A stretch of 64,000 nt of DNA from Terrimesophilobacter sp038243605 (GTDB lineage Bacteria; Actinomycetota; Actinomycetes; Actinomycetales; Microbacteriaceae): positions 25,122 through 89,121 of the forward strand of contig JBBSQX010000014.1 in assembly GCA_038243605.1 (NCBI GenBank), written 5' to 3'. A program made the translations under genes and the position numbers. The notes beneath the pieces are model-generated. The model did not search any database. It was given only the letters and a program-made list of their open reading frames with translations, and was not told the DNA's origin. Positions 8,224-17,053 of the stretch are shown here, piece after piece. Each line of letters starts with the position of its first letter. Within the stretch, counting starts at the first letter, position 1.

Positions 8224-8717
8224 CCCTCAACCACGGGCCGCGCGAGAATCTCTTGCGCTTTTACGGTGAGCGTGGGGTCGATCATCACCTCATATTTCGC
8301 TGCGATCACCTGATGGATTGACGTGAAGTCGCGTCGGCGGCGGTTGAAGGAGTAGCTGACAATTCCGAACAGCATCCCAAACCCTGCGCCGATAAGGATG
8401 GCGGCGCCGACATAAAGGAACGAGTTGTCTGTCGGCGAAAAGATGAACAGCAGGAGGCCGAGAAAGAGCCCGAACCACGCACCGCTGGCAGCCCCGGCAA
8501 GTGCTGCGCGCCCGTAGGTCATTTTTCCGGTGACGCGCTCCACCGTGCGAAGGTCGCTACCGACGATGGATACTTGTTTCACCGGGAACTCGGCTCGCGA
8601 TAGTCGATCGACGACGGCCAGCGCCTCTTCGTAAGCATCGTAGGTGCCCAGCACATCGCCTTTGGGCAGCGACGGAAACGCTGCCGGGCGGCCCGTAATT
8701 TTGGTCTGGTTGGTCAT
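8220..8717 (-). CDS. general stress protein-like (17M domain) membrane protein
   Basis: This 165-residue protein has an N-terminal soluble domain typical of the general stress protein 17M family (YDAYEEALAVVDRL, with FPVKQVSIVGSDL), then two Gly/Ala-rich hydrophobic segments (about residues 78-100 and 104-128) like a glycine zipper, and a short C-terminal domain. The role of the family is not established. It is divergent from the MgtE-like gene 36 nt away. An AACAAT box 6 nt before the start suggests a leaderless message. Its stop codon overlaps that of the aminopeptidase gene. Confidence 0.75.
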   Translation of the reverse strand: MTNQTKITGRPAAFPSLPKGDVLGTYDAYEEALAVVDRLSRAEFPVKQVSIVGSDLRTVERVTGKMTYGRAALAGAASGAWFGLFLGLLLFIFSPTDNSFLYVGAAILIGAGFGMLFGIVSYSFNRRRRDFTSIHQVIAAKYEVMIDPTLTVKAQEILARPVVEG

Positions 8718-8753
8718 CAGCCCATTGTTGCACCAGAAGGCTAGGGTTGTATC

Positions 8754-10121
8754 GTGAGCGCCACGAGAGTATTCGTCGCCCGGCTGGTCGGGTGTGCCGT
8801 TTTCGACCCTCTCGGTGATCGCGTTGGCCGCGTTCGCGACGTTTTGGTGGTGTACCGACGCAATGATTCACCACGCGTCGTTGGTTTTATCGTTGAGGTT
8901 CCTGGACGACGCCGCGTGTTCTTTTCGATCGGGCGCGTGACGAGCATTGGCAGCGGCCAGATCATCACAACGGGTCTCATCAACCTTCGCCGGTTCGAGC
9001 AGCGCGGCGGTGAGGTTCGGGTTATTGCCGAGATACTTGGTCGAGTGGTGAACTTCACGGATGGTTCCGGGCGAGCCACAATTGAAGACGTCGCCATCGA
9101 GCAGAACCCCCGCGGCGACTGGGAGGTGCAAGAACTCTTTGTGCGCCGGCCCAAGACGAGTGCGTCACCGTTCGCGAAAGGCCATACCGTTTTCGCCTCG
9201 TGGTCAGACGTTACCGAGCAGAAGAAGGCTGGTGAACCGCAGTCGGCGAGCCACCTTTTGGCGACGTATGAAGACCTTCTGCCCGCCGACCTCGCGAACG
9301 CGCTGCTCGACCTCCCCGAGGAACGCATGCTGGAGGTCGCTGAAGAATTGAGTGACGAGCGTCTCGCCGATGTACTCGAAGAGATGCCAGAGAGCGAGCA
9401 GGTCGACATCCTCAGTCATCTTAAAGATGATCGAGCCGCCGACGTGCTCGACCAGATGCAACCGGATGACGCCGCCGACCTGATCGCACAATTGAGTGAG
9501 GAGCGCGGTGAGGCGCTACTCGACCTCATGCAGCCGGAAGAGGCAGAAGACGTGCGTATGCTGCTCGCCTACGCCCCCGATACGGCCGGTGGCCTCATGA
9601 CGACCGAGCCCGTAATCGTCTCCGCCGACACGACGGTGGCGGAGGCGCTTGCGCTGATCCGTCGCATCGATCTTGCCCCCGCACTTGGTGCAGCAGTGTG
9701 CGTGACCCTGCCGCCATACGAGCCGCCGACGGGGCGCTTTTTGGGCATGGTGCACTTTCAGCAGATGCTGCGGTTCCCGCCCATGGAGCGTCTGGGTACG
9801 CTGATCGACCAAAAACTTGACCCCGTGCAGGCCGACACCTCCGCGGCCGAGGTGAGCCGCATCTTGGCCAGCTACGATCTCGTCTCTGTGCCTGTCGTCG
9901 ACGAGAATCACCGACTCGTCGGGGTGGTGACCATTGACGATGTTCTCGACTATCTGCTGCCGGATGACTGGCGAAGTCACAACGAAGACGAACCAGCGAA
10001 GCTGCTTCGCGCCGACACGAGCCCACTAGAGATCATCACGACACCCAACACATTCGGAAGCAAAACCTCGCAGGGAAGGAGAAAAACTGATGGCACCCAG
10101 CTCTCGCCAACGTCGCTCTGA
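8754..10121 (+). CDS. MgtE N-terminal and CBS domain protein without a transport domain
   Basis: This 455-residue soluble protein carries PRC-barrel-like segments (about 1-140), an MgtE N-terminal superhelical domain (about 165-275, with repeated ADVLDQMQPDDAADL-type helices) and a CBS pair (about 280-405, ending VVTIDDVLDYL). In MgtE channels this cytosolic part senses Mg2+ and gates a five-helix membrane domain, which is absent here. The start is GTG at 8754, 6 nt after a TAGGGT -10 box, so leaderless. The end overlaps the DUF1003 gene by 32 bases. It probably senses Mg2+ or nucleotide for another membrane partner; this is inference. Confidence 0.85.
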   Translation: MSATRVFVARLVGCAVFDPLGDRVGRVRDVLVVYRRNDSPRVVGFIVEVPGRRRVFFSIGRVTSIGSGQIITTGLINLRRFEQRGGEVRVIAEILGRVVNFTDGSGRATIEDVAIEQNPRGDWEVQELFVRRPKTSASPFAKGHTVFASWSDVTEQKKAGEPQSASHLLATYEDLLPADLANALLDLPEERMLEVAEELSDERLADVLEEMPESEQVDILSHLKDDRAADVLDQMQPDDAADLIAQLSEERGEALLDLMQPEEAEDVRMLLAYAPDTAGGLMTTEPVIVSADTTVAEALALIRRIDLAPALGAAVCVTLPPYEPPTGRFLGMVHFQQMLRFPPMERLGTLIDQKLDPVQADTSAAEVSRILASYDLVSVPVVDENHRLVGVVTIDDVLDYLLPDDWRSHNEDEPAKLLRADTSPLEIITTPNTFGSKTSQGRRKTDGTQLSPTSL

Positions 10122-10608
10122 ACCTAGACTCGATTCACCAAAAGGGTTGCGCACAACTTTCGTGCCGTGGATGGGTGCGCCGAGCGATCGTTTTGGGCGC
10201 TTCACTGAATCCGTGGCCCGCCGAATGGGAACCCCCTGGTTTCTGTTCTTCCTCAGCCTCTTCTGCATCGCGTGGTTGAGCTACAACGTTCTTGCTCCCG
10301 ATGGTTGGCGCTTCGACTCTGCCGCCCTCGGCTTTACTGCGCTCACCCTCATCCTGTCGCTTCAGGCCTCGTACGCTGCTCCCCTGATCCTGCTCGCTCA
10401 GAACCGTCAAGACGACCGCGACCGCGTGCAGATTGAGCAGGACCGCCAGCGCTCCGAACGCAACCTGGCCGATACCGAGTATCTGGCGCGCGAGATCGTG
10501 TCACTGCGCTTGGTCGTGCGGGACCTTGCGAGTAAAGACTTCATTCGCGCCGAGCTTCGATCGCTTCTTGAAGAACTGGATCGGGACAAGAGCACACCAG
10601 TTGACTGA
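10090..10608 (+). CDS. DUF1003 membrane protein
   Basis: This 172-residue protein has two hydrophobic segments (about residues 47-66 and 75-100, with a short loop) and a long charged coiled-coil C-terminus (QDDRDRVQIEQDRQRSERN and onward), as in the DUF1003 family. The function is unknown. AAGGAG upstream of the ATG at 10090, inside the end of the MgtE-like gene, supports this start and tight coupling. The adjacency suggests that it may be the membrane partner of the MgtE-like cytosolic protein. Confidence 0.85.
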   Translation: MAPSSRQRRSEPRLDSPKGLRTTFVPWMGAPSDRFGRFTESVARRMGTPWFLFFLSLFCIAWLSYNVLAPDGWRFDSAALGFTALTLILSLQASYAAPLILLAQNRQDDRDRVQIEQDRQRSERNLADTEYLAREIVSLRLVVRDLASKDFIRAELRSLLEELDRDKSTPVD

Positions 10609-11698
10609 CGCAGCTCCCCTGCAAGAGTCGCTCGACAAGGCACTAAGTTTTGTCATCGACCCCGAGATCCGCAGACCCATCGTGGAGCTGGGGATGATCG
10701 AGTCGGCGACGATCGACGGAGATCACGCCACTGTCAACATCAACCTCACCATCGTTGGTTGCCCGGCCGCGTCGCGCATTGAGCGTGAGGTGCGGGAGGC
10801 TGCCGCCTCGGTCGATGGCCTCAATCAGGTCACGGTGAATGTTGGGGTGATGAGTGTGGAGCAGCGCACTGCCCTCACCGATCGGTTGCAGGGGGCTCGC
10901 CGTCGCGAGGTTCAGTTCGGGCCGGATTCGCCGACCAAGGTTTTTGCCATTACGAGTGGCAAGGGCGGCGTCGGCAAGTCGACGATCACCGCCAACCTGG
11001 GCGTGGCCCTTGCCGCCCGCGGGCTCAAGGTTGGCATCGTTGATGCGGATGTGTTCGGCTTCTCCATCCCAGCGCTCCTCGGCGTTTCAGATGAAAAACC
11101 AACCCGCGTGGGCGAACTCATGCTTCCGCCCATCGGGTACGGGGTGAAAGTCATTTCGATTGGAATGTTCTTACCGGGCCCGGCCACCGCAGTGTCATGG
11201 CGGGGGCCCATGCTCCATCGCACGATCAAACAGTTTCTGAGCGAGGTCTTCTTTGACGAGCTCGACATCCTGCTGCTCGACCTGCCACCAGGCACTGGCG
11301 ACATCGCAATCTCGGTGGGGCAGCTTCTCCCCCAGTCCGAAGTGATTGTCATTACAACACCTCAGGTGGCCGCCGCGGATGTCGCCGAGCGCAGCGCCAT
11401 TGTGGCGCGCAAGACAGGCCAGCATGTGTTCGGTGTCATCGAAAACATGTCGGGTTTCACGCTGCCAGACGGCACCGCTCTCGAGCTGTTTGGCAACGGA
11501 GGCGGCGCAGATGTCGCGGCGCGCCTCTCCACTCCAGAACAAACTGTGCCGCTGCTAGCTTCGATTCCGATCAGTATCGCCTTGCGCGAGGGGGGAGACG
11601 CTGGTGACCCTGTCGTACTCTCGAACCCGGATGACCCGGCCGCCGCGGAGATCCTCGCCGTTGCCGACGTGCTCGCGGCAGCTATCTCCGCGCACTGA
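10601..11698 (+). CDS. mrp: Mrp/NBP35-family iron-sulfur cluster carrier ATPase
   Basis: This 365-residue P-loop ATPase is predicted to carry and insert Fe-S clusters. An N-terminal DUF59/MIP18 domain (about 5-95, IDPEIRRPIVELGM) is followed by the deviant Walker A SGKGGVGKST, a DADVFG segment, DLPPGTGD and ENMSGF. The C-terminal CxxC seen in many homologues is replaced by a LPDG segment, as I recall for other actinobacterial members. No ATG lies near the expected N-terminus; the TTG at 10601 overlaps the end of the DUF1003 gene by 8 bases and gives normal length. Start confidence is moderate. Confidence 0.88.
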   Translation: MTDAAPLQESLDKALSFVIDPEIRRPIVELGMIESATIDGDHATVNINLTIVGCPAASRIEREVREAAASVDGLNQVTVNVGVMSVEQRTALTDRLQGARRREVQFGPDSPTKVFAITSGKGGVGKSTITANLGVALAARGLKVGIVDADVFGFSIPALLGVSDEKPTRVGELMLPPIGYGVKVISIGMFLPGPATAVSWRGPMLHRTIKQFLSEVFFDELDILLLDLPPGTGDIAISVGQLLPQSEVIVITTPQVAAADVAERSAIVARKTGQHVFGVIENMSGFTLPDGTALELFGNGGGADVAARLSTPEQTVPLLASIPISIALREGGDAGDPVVLSNPDDPAAAEILAVADVLAAAISAH

Positions 11699-11800
11699 GG
11701 CTCTCGAAGGGAAAAGGTCGGTTTAGTCTCCCTTCGAGACGGCCTACGGCCTCCCTAGGGAACGAATCCGCTTCCGCTCCCTGAGGCACTCGGAGGGAAC
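11695..11800. repeat. repeat family 2 element and hairpins
   Basis: TCTCGAAGGGA (11702-11712) pairs with TCCCTTCGAGA (11729-11739), a perfect 11-bp stem directly after the Mrp stop. A second hairpin-forming unit of the same vocabulary (TCCCTGAGG...GGAGGGA) lies at about 11777-11798. The opening CTGAGGCTCTCGAAGGGAA (11695-11713) matches the element at 48825-48844 apart from one base. It may terminate both convergent genes. Confidence 0.7.
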
Positions 11801-11811
11801 GTACACGCCCG

Positions 11812-12378
11812 CTACGGGTGCTTGCGCAGCCACTCTAGCACCTGCTGTGCATGCGTGTTGGGCGGAAAGATCGGGTAGAACACGTGCTCGATCACGCCAT
11901 CGTTGATCACGAGTGTCAAACGCGAATAGAGGCGGCCTTTGCCGGGCACGACGAATGTTGGAAGGGTGAGGGCGTCCGCGAGCGCGAAGTTGACATCCGA
12001 GATCATCGTGAATGGCAGGTGAAGCCGTTCGACGGCTTCGGCCTGATACTCGGGTGTCTGGCTTGAGAGCCCAAAAACGTGAGAAACGCCAGCATCGTGA
12101 AGGTTGGCGTGGTGATCGCGAAAATCGCAGGCTTCGTTCGTGCAGCCACGTGCGCCAGGGATAGCATCCCACCCGTTGGGAAGATCGGTGCCGGGTTGGC
12201 CGGTCATCGGGTAGAGGTAGACGATTGTTCTGCCAGCGCCGAGTGTCGACAAACCCACGGTCGAGTCATCGCTGGTGGAAAGTGTGAGCGCAGGCATCGC
12301 CATCCCCGCCAAATGCGCCGCGGCACCGTCGTCTTCCGGCACCGGGAGGCCTTCAGGGAGTGAGTTGTCGTTGGCCAT
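11812..12378 (-). CDS. peroxiredoxin (PrxQ/BCP-like)
   Basis: This 188-residue thioredoxin-fold peroxidase reduces peroxides. The active site GARGCTNEACDF (about residues 71-82) places the peroxidatic Cys in GCT and a resolving Cys five residues later, the PrxQ pattern. A preceding YLYPMTGQPG strand leads into the helix. AAGGAG 6-7 nt before the ATG lies inside the end of the amidohydrolase gene, whose stop directly abuts this start, so the two are cotranscribed. The electron donor is unknown. Confidence 0.88.
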   Translation of the reverse strand: MANDNSLPEGLPVPEDDGAAAHLAGMAMPALTLSTSDDSTVGLSTLGAGRTIVYLYPMTGQPGTDLPNGWDAIPGARGCTNEACDFRDHHANLHDAGVSHVFGLSSQTPEYQAEAVERLHLPFTMISDVNFALADALTLPTFVVPGKGRLYSRLTLVINDGVIEHVFYPIFPPNTHAQQVLEWLRKHP

Positions 12379-13572
12379 TTATGTCTCCTTTGATTCGTAG
12401 ATCACGCGACCGCTCTTTACGACGACGGCAATGCGACTGAGGTCACGGGGCATCACAGGATGAGCTGCTTTCTCAAGCAATGTGAAGTCTGCGATCATGC
12501 CGGGCTCGATCGCGCCCGCATCCGCGCACCCGAAAGCTGCAGCAGGTTCGGTCGTGAGTGAGGCAAGAATCTCGGCACTGGTCAGGCCGCACCGCTCGAG
12601 AGCGGTCATTTCGCCTTCCGTACCGTAGTCATTCATGTATCCAACATCGGTGCCGAAGAGGATGCGCCCGCCCGCCGCGATGACTGTTTGGAGCGCGGTG
12701 TAGATCGGGCCGATGTAGTCGGGGGCCGAACTGACCGTATGGGCGAACATGTGCAGTGTGGGGATCATCCGCATCCCGGTTTCGGCGCATTCTCGCACTA
12801 GCGAATCAATTCCCTCTGGCTCGCTGGGTACGTGCGCGATCACGTCAACACCAGCGTGCAAGGCCACCGACAGTCCCTCGTGATTCGAGGTGTGGGCGAA
12901 CACGAGCGCACCGTGTTCATGCGCCACCCCAACGGCGGCACTGGCGACCTTGGGCGACATCGTCGTGATCTTATCGCGCTTCACGTAGGTGCCAGTGAAG
13001 AGTTTGATCACGTGAGCGCCTTTGCGCAGCTGCCGTTGTGCGCCCCTCGCGGCCCCGCGAGCACTCCACGGTGTCGGGAGCATCCATCGCACAAACCACG
13101 GCACGGAATCTTTGATGTAGAACGGGAGGCCGCTGGCCGGATTAATCGCTTCCGTCGCTGTTCTGATGCGTGGCCCGGTCAATTCCCCTGACTCGATTCG
13201 GGCGATCAACGGCAGTGTGTCTCGCGAATTGGATGCCAGATCGACCACGCTGGTGAACCCGCGGCTGACCAACATGGTGTCCAGCGCTTGCTGCAGTTTG
13301 GTCGCGTCGGCTCGCCTTGCACCTGACCACACCGTCTCGGTGAAGTGCACGTGACAGTTCCAGAAACCGGCGGTAAGAATGCGGCCACCAGCATCGACGA
13401 TTGGGATGTCTCTCGGAACGTCAGCAGCACCCGCATTCGCACACGACGCCACCATCGGGCTTACCGAGTGCACTCTGCCGTCGCGCACAACAACGATGCA
13501 GTCGTGAATGACGTCTGCCTCGGGCCGCGACCAGACCGCGACGTTTGTCATGACCAGATCATGACCGCGCAT
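12379..13572 (-). CDS. amidohydrolase-family protein (imidazolonepropionase-like)
   Basis: This 397-residue TIM-barrel metal hydrolase has the HxH metal motif in NCHVHFTE (about residue 73), barrel strands with HTSNHEG and IAHVP, and a late GTDVGY Asp, all as in imidazolonepropionase-like and prolidase-type amidohydrolases. The substrate is not evident; histidine-degradation genes are not nearby. The ATG at 13572 has a GAGGGG Shine-Dalgarno sequence. The gene is first in an operon with the peroxiredoxin. Confidence 0.82.
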   Translation of the reverse strand: MRGHDLVMTNVAVWSRPEADVIHDCIVVVRDGRVHSVSPMVASCANAGAADVPRDIPIVDAGGRILTAGFWNCHVHFTETVWSGARRADATKLQQALDTMLVSRGFTSVVDLASNSRDTLPLIARIESGELTGPRIRTATEAINPASGLPFYIKDSVPWFVRWMLPTPWSARGAARGAQRQLRKGAHVIKLFTGTYVKRDKITTMSPKVASAAVGVAHEHGALVFAHTSNHEGLSVALHAGVDVIAHVPSEPEGIDSLVRECAETGMRMIPTLHMFAHTVSSAPDYIGPIYTALQTVIAAGGRILFGTDVGYMNDYGTEGEMTALERCGLTSAEILASLTTEPAAAFGCADAGAIEPGMIADFTLLEKAAHPVMPRDLSRIAVVVKSGRVIYESKET

Positions 13573-13677
13573 GTTTCGCCCCTCGCCGTTCCGTGCCGCG
13601 ACTGTCTCGCGACCTCAACTCTACGGTTCGATCAGGCTGAACCAGAGAGCCTGGGGCCTGGGGCCTACTATTGCTCC

Positions 13678-14055
13678 ATGAATGTGACGAAGGCGGCAGC
13701 CGGCCAACGTGGCGTACGTCAACCGCGCGAGTGGCGTGGGGCAGCGTGGGCGACAGCACTTGCGGTGGCGGCTACCACTCTGATCTGGCTGGCTGCGCTG
13801 CCGTGGGGCCCAATAGTGTGCCCAGCCATCTCTCCTATGCCGACCAACTGTGACCCGGGCTACCGGATGGGGACGTCGGCAGTACTCACCGGAATCATCA
13901 TCGGGGTGTACCTCGTGACGTTGCTCGTAGCCTTGAGCGCGAGAACACGATTGCGTGCCGTCGTGGTTACGGGAATCACGATTCTCGCGGTTCTGCTCTT
14001 CACGTCGTACTTTATCGTTGCGTGGTCGCCTGGCTTCATTATTGGCGCGCCCTAG
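13678..14055 (+). CDS. small three-helix membrane protein
   Basis: This 125-residue protein has three hydrophobic helices (about 25-45, 65-85 and 93-113) and two Cys residues in the first extracytoplasmic loop (VCPAISPMPTNC), which could form a disulfide. I do not recognise the family. The frame is open much further upstream, but the ATG at 13678 lies 6 nt after a TACTAT -10 box (13666-13671), which argues for a leaderless start there. It stands alone between two minus-strand operons. Confidence 0.6.
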   Translation: MNVTKAAAGQRGVRQPREWRGAAWATALAVAATTLIWLAALPWGPIVCPAISPMPTNCDPGYRMGTSAVLTGIIIGVYLVTLLVALSARTRLRAVVVTGITILAVLLFTSYFIVAWSPGFIIGAP

Positions 14056-14121
14056 AAAGACTGACTAGCCGGTACCACTAGGCTCGCTGCAACTCACTCT
14101 GACGCGGCGCCTTCAACTCCG

Positions 14122-14484
14122 TCATGGAGCCGCCTGGTGTGGCCACACCGCCCGAAGAATGCGGATTGTGTCGTCGAGGTCGGTGCCTGCGTTCACGCTA
14201 GCGCGGGCGAGCCGCTGGGCTGCCTCCATCACGGGAAGCGGTGTTGCGGATGCTGTGGGGCTCACGCGGGTTCCACTGCCGGCTCGGGATACGACAAACC
14301 CTCCCGCCTCCAGTGCGCGGTAAGACTTGGCGACAGTACCGGGGGCCACGCCGAGATCTTGAGCGAGTTGCCGCACCGACGGTAGTCGTTCGCCTGCGGC
14401 AAGGCGACCGGTCGCGACGAGCCCACGAATCTGATCGTGAATTTGATCCGTCGGCGGGGCGGATCCAGACAAAGTGATGTTCAT
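14122..14484 (-). CDS. GntR-family (YtrA-like) transcriptional regulator
   Basis: This 120-residue regulator has an N-terminal winged helix (IHDQIRGLVATGRL, LPSVRQLAQDLGVAPGTVAKSY) and a short helical tail. The ATG at 14484 overlaps the TGA of the upstream membrane-protein gene (ATGA), so the pair forms one operon. The frame is open further upstream, but those residues belong to the neighbour in another frame. The likely role is repression of its own two-gene operon. The effector is unknown. Confidence 0.88.
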   Translation of the reverse strand: MNITLSGSAPPTDQIHDQIRGLVATGRLAAGERLPSVRQLAQDLGVAPGTVAKSYRALEAGGFVVSRAGSGTRVSPTASATPLPVMEAAQRLARASVNAGTDLDDTIRILRAVWPHQAAP

Positions 14485-15398
14485 GACCCGACAGCGCCCC
14501 GCTCGCGGCGGAGTGACGGAATCGCGGAGAAGGCGACGATTGCCCAGAGCGCGACTCCGAACACGGCACACACTATCGACGCGCCGTCAAAAGCGGGCCC
14601 GAAGGCGGAAAAAGGAGGCGTGATCGTCACCGGACCGTGAGCGGTGGCGAACTCTCCCCGCATGGATGATGTCGCGGAGAGAGAATGGAAGATCAGCCCA
14701 AGATGCAAGAGAAGTGCGCCAGTTCCTCCGGTAATAACGTTGCGAGCCCTGATTGTGCGTTCGCGGATATCCCGCTCGCGATTTACTTCCAGAGCCGGGC
14801 GCGCAATAAGGAAGAGGCTCACGATGATGACCGCCGTCAACACACCCGCGAGGATCAGTGCGGGAACAGAGTAGAACCATCCATAGATGCGCGTTCCCAT
14901 CCCAAGCTGCGCACCAGGCTCTACCCAGTACGTCATGTACCGCCCCGTCTCGGAATCTGGTCGAGAGGCGCCGCCCGCCAAGACTGTAATGAGGAGGATG
15001 AACGCTAGGACTACACCTGGGGCCGTGAACCACCCCGCGCGAATGAACGATGCTGGAGTGCGTCGAGTGAGTTCAGCGGTACCTTGCCCACGCCGCGACC
15101 GCACCGGGAAGGTAAGTAGTATCGCGCCAAGAATTCCCAGCAGCAGGGGGACAGCGAATTGGTTGTCGTTGTACCAGAGCCAGAAAGCGCGTGGCACATG
15201 GAGGGGCAGAAACATAGACACATCCGCCAAACGCACTGTGAACTCTCCCAGCAGGGCGAGAAGCCCGGCGGCGAGAGTGAACCCGCGTGCGGCACCGAGA
15301 GGCAGCGCAGCCTTTCGTCCCCAGAGAAGCCACCACACGAAAGCGAGAATGAGCCCAGCAGCCAACGGCCCAAAAACCAACAAATACAAGACAGCCAT
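14481..15398 (-). CDS. membrane protein paired with a GntR regulator
   Basis: This 305-residue protein has about eight hydrophobic segments, starting with VLYLLVFGPLAAGLIL at residue 3 and ending with a helix near 270-290. It resembles the uncharacterised DUF1648-like proteins that accompany YtrA-type regulators, but I cannot name the family with confidence. No ATPase is linked to it. GGAGG 8 nt before the ATG supports the start. It is translationally coupled to the regulator. Confidence 0.65.
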   Translation of the reverse strand: MAVLYLLVFGPLAAGLILAFVWWLLWGRKAALPLGAARGFTLAAGLLALLGEFTVRLADVSMFLPLHVPRAFWLWYNDNQFAVPLLLGILGAILLTFPVRSRRGQGTAELTRRTPASFIRAGWFTAPGVVLAFILLITVLAGGASRPDSETGRYMTYWVEPGAQLGMGTRIYGWFYSVPALILAGVLTAVIIVSLFLIARPALEVNRERDIRERTIRARNVITGGTGALLLHLGLIFHSLSATSSMRGEFATAHGPVTITPPFSAFGPAFDGASIVCAVFGVALWAIVAFSAIPSLRRERGAVGS

Positions 15399-15421
15399 CC
15401 GTTGCCACCTCCACTTTATGT

Positions 15422-15450
15422 ACCATTCAAACGATACACTAATGTGTCAA
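15422..15450 (-). promoter_or_regulatory. probable promoter of the membrane protein/GntR operon
   Basis: On the minus strand, TTGACA (15445-15450) is followed 17-18 nt later by a weak -10 (AATGGT or ATGGTA). A rough inverted pair TTAGTGTA...TACATAA spans the core and could be the regulator's operator. The match is imperfect. Confidence 0.4.
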
Positions 15451-15457
15451 CGCATTG

Positions 15458-17053
15458 CTACGGTTCGATCAAGCGCCCCAGCAGTTCGGTGAGCAGTCGC
15501 TCCGTGATGGGGGCAGGCAGCGCCTCCACAAGCGCCAGGATCGGCGCCATGCGCTCAGGGAGGGCTGCGGAGCCAACAGGGTCAGAACCAAGCCCAAACC
15601 CGCCCAAAAGCGACGCAGCCGTCTCGGAGTCGAGTGGTGCGCTTGAGGAGGGCACGACGCTAGATGCAGCATCGCCACTAGGCGCCGCGGTCATCGCCAG
15701 CACGGCGCCAGCGATCTCCGGCGAAACGCCCGCGAGGACATCCGCCACGGTCACTGACGGAACCCCACGCACCTCGTCCGCCGAAAGCTGCAGTGCCGCT
15801 GAGAGGTCGTCGAGCACTGCTTCAGTCACGGGGGTGATCGTGAGATGAGTCGTGGACGGAAGGCGTGTGCCATCCGACTGGGTGAAAGCCGGTTGTAATT
15901 GCAGCAAGAATCCGCGGGTGCGCACCTGGTCGGCCCAGTGGTGTGGGTCAACGCGGCGATCCTCTGGCACAGTTTCATCCGCCGCGACGGCAAACAAAGG
16001 CCCCACCGGGTCGCCGACGACGCGCAGCCCCTCGATACCCTCAATGACTAACTGCAGTGCAGAAGTTGCCCGCTCACACGCAGCGGCAAGTTCCGCGTAA
16101 CCACTCTCGCCGAGCGCGTGGATGATCGCCCAACTCGCCGCGAGCGCCCCCACCGATTTCGACCCCAGCATTGTGGGGTTCACGACGGGGTAGCCAGACC
16201 ACCTGGTGGTGGCAAAATACTGCGCACGCTGGCGGTCGCGCCCACGCTGCAGCAGAACGGATGCCCCCTTGGGCGCATAACCAAACTTGTGCAGGTCTGC
16301 GCTCACGCTCGTCACACCATGCACACGAAAGTCCCACGGCGCAGTATCAAGCCCCGGCAGGCTGCGCCCATTTTCTGCTCCCCAGAAGGGCAGCACGAAG
16401 CCGCCGATGCACGCGTCAACGTGGCACGAAATACCGCGCTCGGCGGCAGCAGCAGCAACCTCAGCGATGGGGTCAAGGGCTGCGAAGGGGTAGCTCGGGG
16501 CGGAAACCACAACGAGTGCAACGTTGTCACCCATCCGCTCGATGAGGTCGGAGGCGGCGCACGTGCCGTTGTCTCCCACGGGAACGAGGTCAAGTTCAAG
16601 CCCGAAGTAGTGTGCTGCCTTCTGGAATGCTGCATGAACGGTTGCCGGTGCGAGCAGCCGTGGCATTCCTGCGTGCGGAGGCAAAACACGCCAGTTGTCA
16701 CGCGCCGTTTTCACCGCGAGCAGGCAGCTCTCGGTGCCGCCACTCGTGACGGTGCCGACAACTTCTTCACCGGGCTTGACTCCATCGCCACCACCGTCAA
16801 CATCGCCGTGCAGGATACGGCGGGCAAACTCCAGCACCTCCCGCTCCATGGTCGCGACAGAGGTGAAGGTAGTCGGGTCGAGCCCGTTAACAGGCTGTAC
16901 CATGCGGATAGCGGCCGCCGCCAAATCGTCGAGGGCGGCGAGCCCGCTGTCGTACACGTACGACAGTACGTGGCCGCCGTGGGTGGGCGCATCCGCGTCG
17001 CGAAGGTGCTGCAACCGAGTGAGGATTTCTGACGGTTCTTCGTGAAACTTCAT
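15458..17053 (-). CDS. PLP-dependent decarboxylase/lyase, sphingosine-1-phosphate lyase-like
   Basis: This 531-residue fold-type I PLP enzyme has SGGTES (104-109) for phosphate binding, HVDACIGGF (211-219; D213 contacts the pyridine N), and GVTSVSADLHKFGYAPKG with K256 as Schiff-base lysine. The block from VDACIGGF to APKGAS is very close to eukaryotic and bacterial sphingosine-1-phosphate lyases, more than to glutamate decarboxylase. From about residue 440 there is a 90-residue Ala/Ser/Pro-rich extension with two short helices that the core does not need. ATGA overlap couples it to the MFS gene. The substrate is uncertain: a long-chain-base phosphate or an amino acid. Confidence 0.8.
   Translation of the reverse strand: MKFHEEPSEILTRLQHLRDADAPTHGGHVLSYVYDSGLAALDDLAAAAIRMVQPVNGLDPTTFTSVATMEREVLEFARRILHGDVDGGGDGVKPGEEVVGTVTSGGTESCLLAVKTARDNWRVLPPHAGMPRLLAPATVHAAFQKAAHYFGLELDLVPVGDNGTCAASDLIERMGDNVALVVVSAPSYPFAALDPIAEVAAAAAERGISCHVDACIGGFVLPFWGAENGRSLPGLDTAPWDFRVHGVTSVSADLHKFGYAPKGASVLLQRGRDRQRAQYFATTRWSGYPVVNPTMLGSKSVGALAASWAIIHALGESGYAELAAACERATSALQLVIEGIEGLRVVGDPVGPLFAVAADETVPEDRRVDPHHWADQVRTRGFLLQLQPAFTQSDGTRLPSTTHLTITPVTEAVLDDLSAALQLSADEVRGVPSVTVADVLAGVSPEIAGAVLAMTAAPSGDAASSVVPSSSAPLDSETAASLLGGFGLGSDPVGSAALPERMAPILALVEALPAPITERLLTELLGRLIEP

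Noticed and set aside
13621..15472. Identical 14-mer CTACGGTTCGATCA at 13621-13634 and near 15459-15472, considered as an attachment-site pair
   Set aside because: The second copy lies in coding sequence, the enclosed genes are ordinary chromosomal genes, and no integrase or tRNA is present.
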